A DNA stretch of 64,000 nt. Origin: Trichopria drosophilae (Eukaryota > Arthropoda > Insecta > Hymenoptera > Diapriidae). Where the stretch lies: positions 26,261,001 through 26,325,000 of the forward strand of contig CM059587.1 in the NCBI GenBank assembly GCA_030407085.1. The letters are read 5' to 3'. The position numbers and the translations under genes are program-made. Of the stretch, positions 62,027 to 64,000 are shown piece after piece. The notes under the pieces were generated by a model that worked only from the letters and a program-made list of their open reading frames with translations, was not told the origin of the DNA and made no database searches. Each line of letters starts with the position of its first letter. Positions within the stretch are counted from its first letter, which is position 1.

Positions 62027-62765
62027 GTGCGCAAAACGAAGTTAGCACGGTGTTAGGAAATAGTCATTATGATAAAACACCCAAATTAGATTTACGCACG
62101 AATGTACCTGTAACGTGTATCACATGTCCTAAATTTTTAATCACTTCAGAGAAATTTGCAGCCACTGTATTTAAGTGTTCACACTTTCAAACAAAAAACA
62201 TAGTGTTCGAAATTGAATTTCCCATACAATATTAAAAAAAAGAAAACTCCTTGACAACCCGTGGGAATAGTATAAGCATGTCGTTCAAAAGATTGCTTTT
62301 ATTGGAGCAAAAATACCTCACCGGTGACTTGTGATCGCATATCGTTTAAAAAAGTACAGCTTGCGCACTAGATGCATAATATACTATTTTAGTTTCCGTG
62401 CAATCTCTCACCTACTGATTTAAAAAATTAGTGATTTTAAATTGTTACGGTTAAAAAAAAGAAGAACATCAAGATATAATATTGTACAAAGCATATCACA
62501 TGTGGGCACGTATTTACATAAATTACTTTGATTCGATATTTATGCATTGGCATTGCATATTACAGTTTTTTTACTCCTACAATATGAAATGCATATCAGC
62601 GTAGAATCGTCCTGTCGTTTTTGTAATTTACATCGAATTAAGGCAGATAATAAACGAGGGCAGAAAATTTATATGGTGATGCAATCTACTAAAAAGTAAA
62701 AAAGCACGTTTTACCATTTTTTTTCTATGTACAATATAATAAATGTAATTAACGTCATATACAAA
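62027..62765. other. Intergenic, nothing recognised
   Basis: A short open frame on the plus strand up to 62235 starts inside the foldback and has no family resemblance. The rest is AT-rich unique sequence. Confidence 0.4.
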
Positions 62766-63729
62766 TTAACCCTTTTCATGCCAAACGGCCATGATTTTGT
62801 CATGTTTTCAAGTGTGTTTTTCAAGTCTGTGTAATAATAAGCAAACATTTTTCAAAACCATATTTTCTGACGTATTTTTGTCCGTACTTTTCAAATCTGC
62901 TATTAATTTTGTTATGATTTTTTCAAAATGGCGGCTAATTGTATTATTTGTTTAACGTACTGGCTAATAATGTACCCGTTGTCGCATCGGCACAAGTGTC
63001 TGGATCCTGTGGAATAATCACCATAACTAAAAGTTAAGCGACTCAGAATGTCAAAATTAAAAATGGCCGAACCAATATGGCAGCTTTTACACGCATTTTT
63101 AAAGTTTTTTCATTTTTTTATATGTTTTTAGTCCCTGACGTTTACTTTCTGAATAGTTTTGTTATATTTATCTCAGTATTATATATTTATTATAATATTT
63201 ATTATGTATATCTCAGTTTTATATCGATTATGCAAGAAAATAATAATACAAGATGATGCAGAATTAAAAATAGTGGAAAATATTCTATTTTCTTCCATAA
63301 TCCATGTCAAACTGAGATAAATATAATAAATCTATTGAAAAAGTAAATGTCATGGATAAAATAAGATGAAAGAAACGTAAAAAATGCGTGTAAAAGCCAC
63401 CATATTGGGTCCGCCATTTTGAATTTTGACATCCAGCCTCGTTTAAATTTTAGTTGTGGTTATTATTCCACGGGATCCAGACGCTTGTACGGATCCGACA
63501 ACGAGAACATTATTAGCCAGTACGTTACAAAAATCACGTTTCTTTGTAAATTAGCTGCCATTTTGAAAAAAAAATCAAAATAGAACAAAACTAACAGCAG
63601 ATTTGAAAAGTGTGGACAAAAGTGCGTCAGAAAATATGGGTTTGGATTTCTTTGCTTATCATTTACACAGATAAATATTCACTTGAAAATCACAAAATAA
63701 TTGTGGCCTTTTGGCATGAAAAGGGTTAA
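62766..63729. mobile_element. TTAA-bounded palindrome near the right edge
   Basis: The ends are TTAACCCTTTTCATGCC and the exact inverse (TTAA at 63726-63729). Paired inner blocks include TTTTCTGACGnATTTTTGTC, TCAAAATGGCnGCTAATT, GTACTGGCTAATAATGT and GGATCC(T/C)GTGGAATAATnACCA. AAAATGGCCGAACCAATATG is also paired, its partner being CATATTGGGTCCGCCATTTT. No transposase is present. Confidence 0.8.
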
Positions 63730-64000
63730 TAGTACTCTTTAAAGTATTCGAATCTTATATTAAAATGGCGAAATTATATTGATAATCATCAAGTTGTAAC
63801 TTGAGCAACATCGAATCAGTTTCATATGTTTTAGTTAGAACCCATCTTAGTATTTTAGGATCCCTCATTTTAAATTTTACAAAACTAACATTGGCAATCA
63901 TACTCATAAGCAGCTACGCTGAAACCCCCGATGCAGTTATTGGATCGATTTCTGGAACAAAATGCAATTCAATTCAATCGTTGTATCTAGGACAAAAATT
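63730..64000. other. Right edge, nothing recognised
   Basis: AT-rich sequence with a single AAAATGGCG motif at 63762-63770 and no open frame of note. Confidence 0.4.

Noticed and set aside
62041..62235. Coding-like plus-strand frame after the foldback
   Set aside because: The open frame begins inside a foldback arm, and the peptide matches no family I know.

Overview
This is a eukaryotic, AT-rich insect-type window, not bacterial. It holds introns with standard GT/AG sites, an ebony-type beta-alanyl amine synthase, TTAGG-like GGTTA runs near 430 and 826, non-LTR retrotransposon tails and many palindromic DNA elements. COP1 is known to be absent from Drosophila but kept in other insects, so a non-dipteran is likely. 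I favour Hymenoptera, as an inference from composition and the GGTTA runs, not a proof.

Three protein genes are supported. (1) At the left edge, on the minus strand, are the first three coding exons of a choline/ethanolamine phosphotransferase (CEPT1 type, 1828-2993) with a complete CDP-alcohol phosphotransferase signature; the rest lies off the window. (2) On the plus strand is an intact single-exon COP1 E3 ubiquitin ligase (12460-14520). (3) On the minus strand is a complete ebony gene (coding 36365 down to 23398). I could join it from 12 exons with consistent phases into 874 residues covering adenylation, carrier and amine-selecting domains. COP1 and ebony are convergent. The genes have unrelated jobs: phospholipid synthesis, protein turnover, and beta-alanylation of dopamine or histamine. 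Nothing suggests they act together.

The rest is mostly repeats. The commonest type is a palindromic (foldback) element bounded by TTAA, often starting TTAACCCTTT. I count nine such elements plus a 1.9 kb array of joined palindromes (about 4795-6722). Several otherwise different ones share an inner block with AAAATGGCGGA, which resembles a YY1/Pho site. Two pairs of these elements abut and share one TTAA. Other elements are a TA-flanked mariner-like MITE, two CACTGT-ended elements, two members of an ACTC-rich MITE family, long foldbacks, a retroposed insert with a 12-bp target duplication and poly(A), and a broken non-LTR retrotransposon (58561-61145, minus).

The most interesting non-coding signal is at 40838-40899 on the minus strand. 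It folds by hand into a complete type III hammerhead ribozyme: all core bases, a GUC cleavage triplet and three stems. Beside it (39777-40597) is a foldback whose insertion can be read directly, because an empty copy of its target lies at about 41113-41240. From about 42.2 kb to 58.5 kb I see no convincing protein gene.
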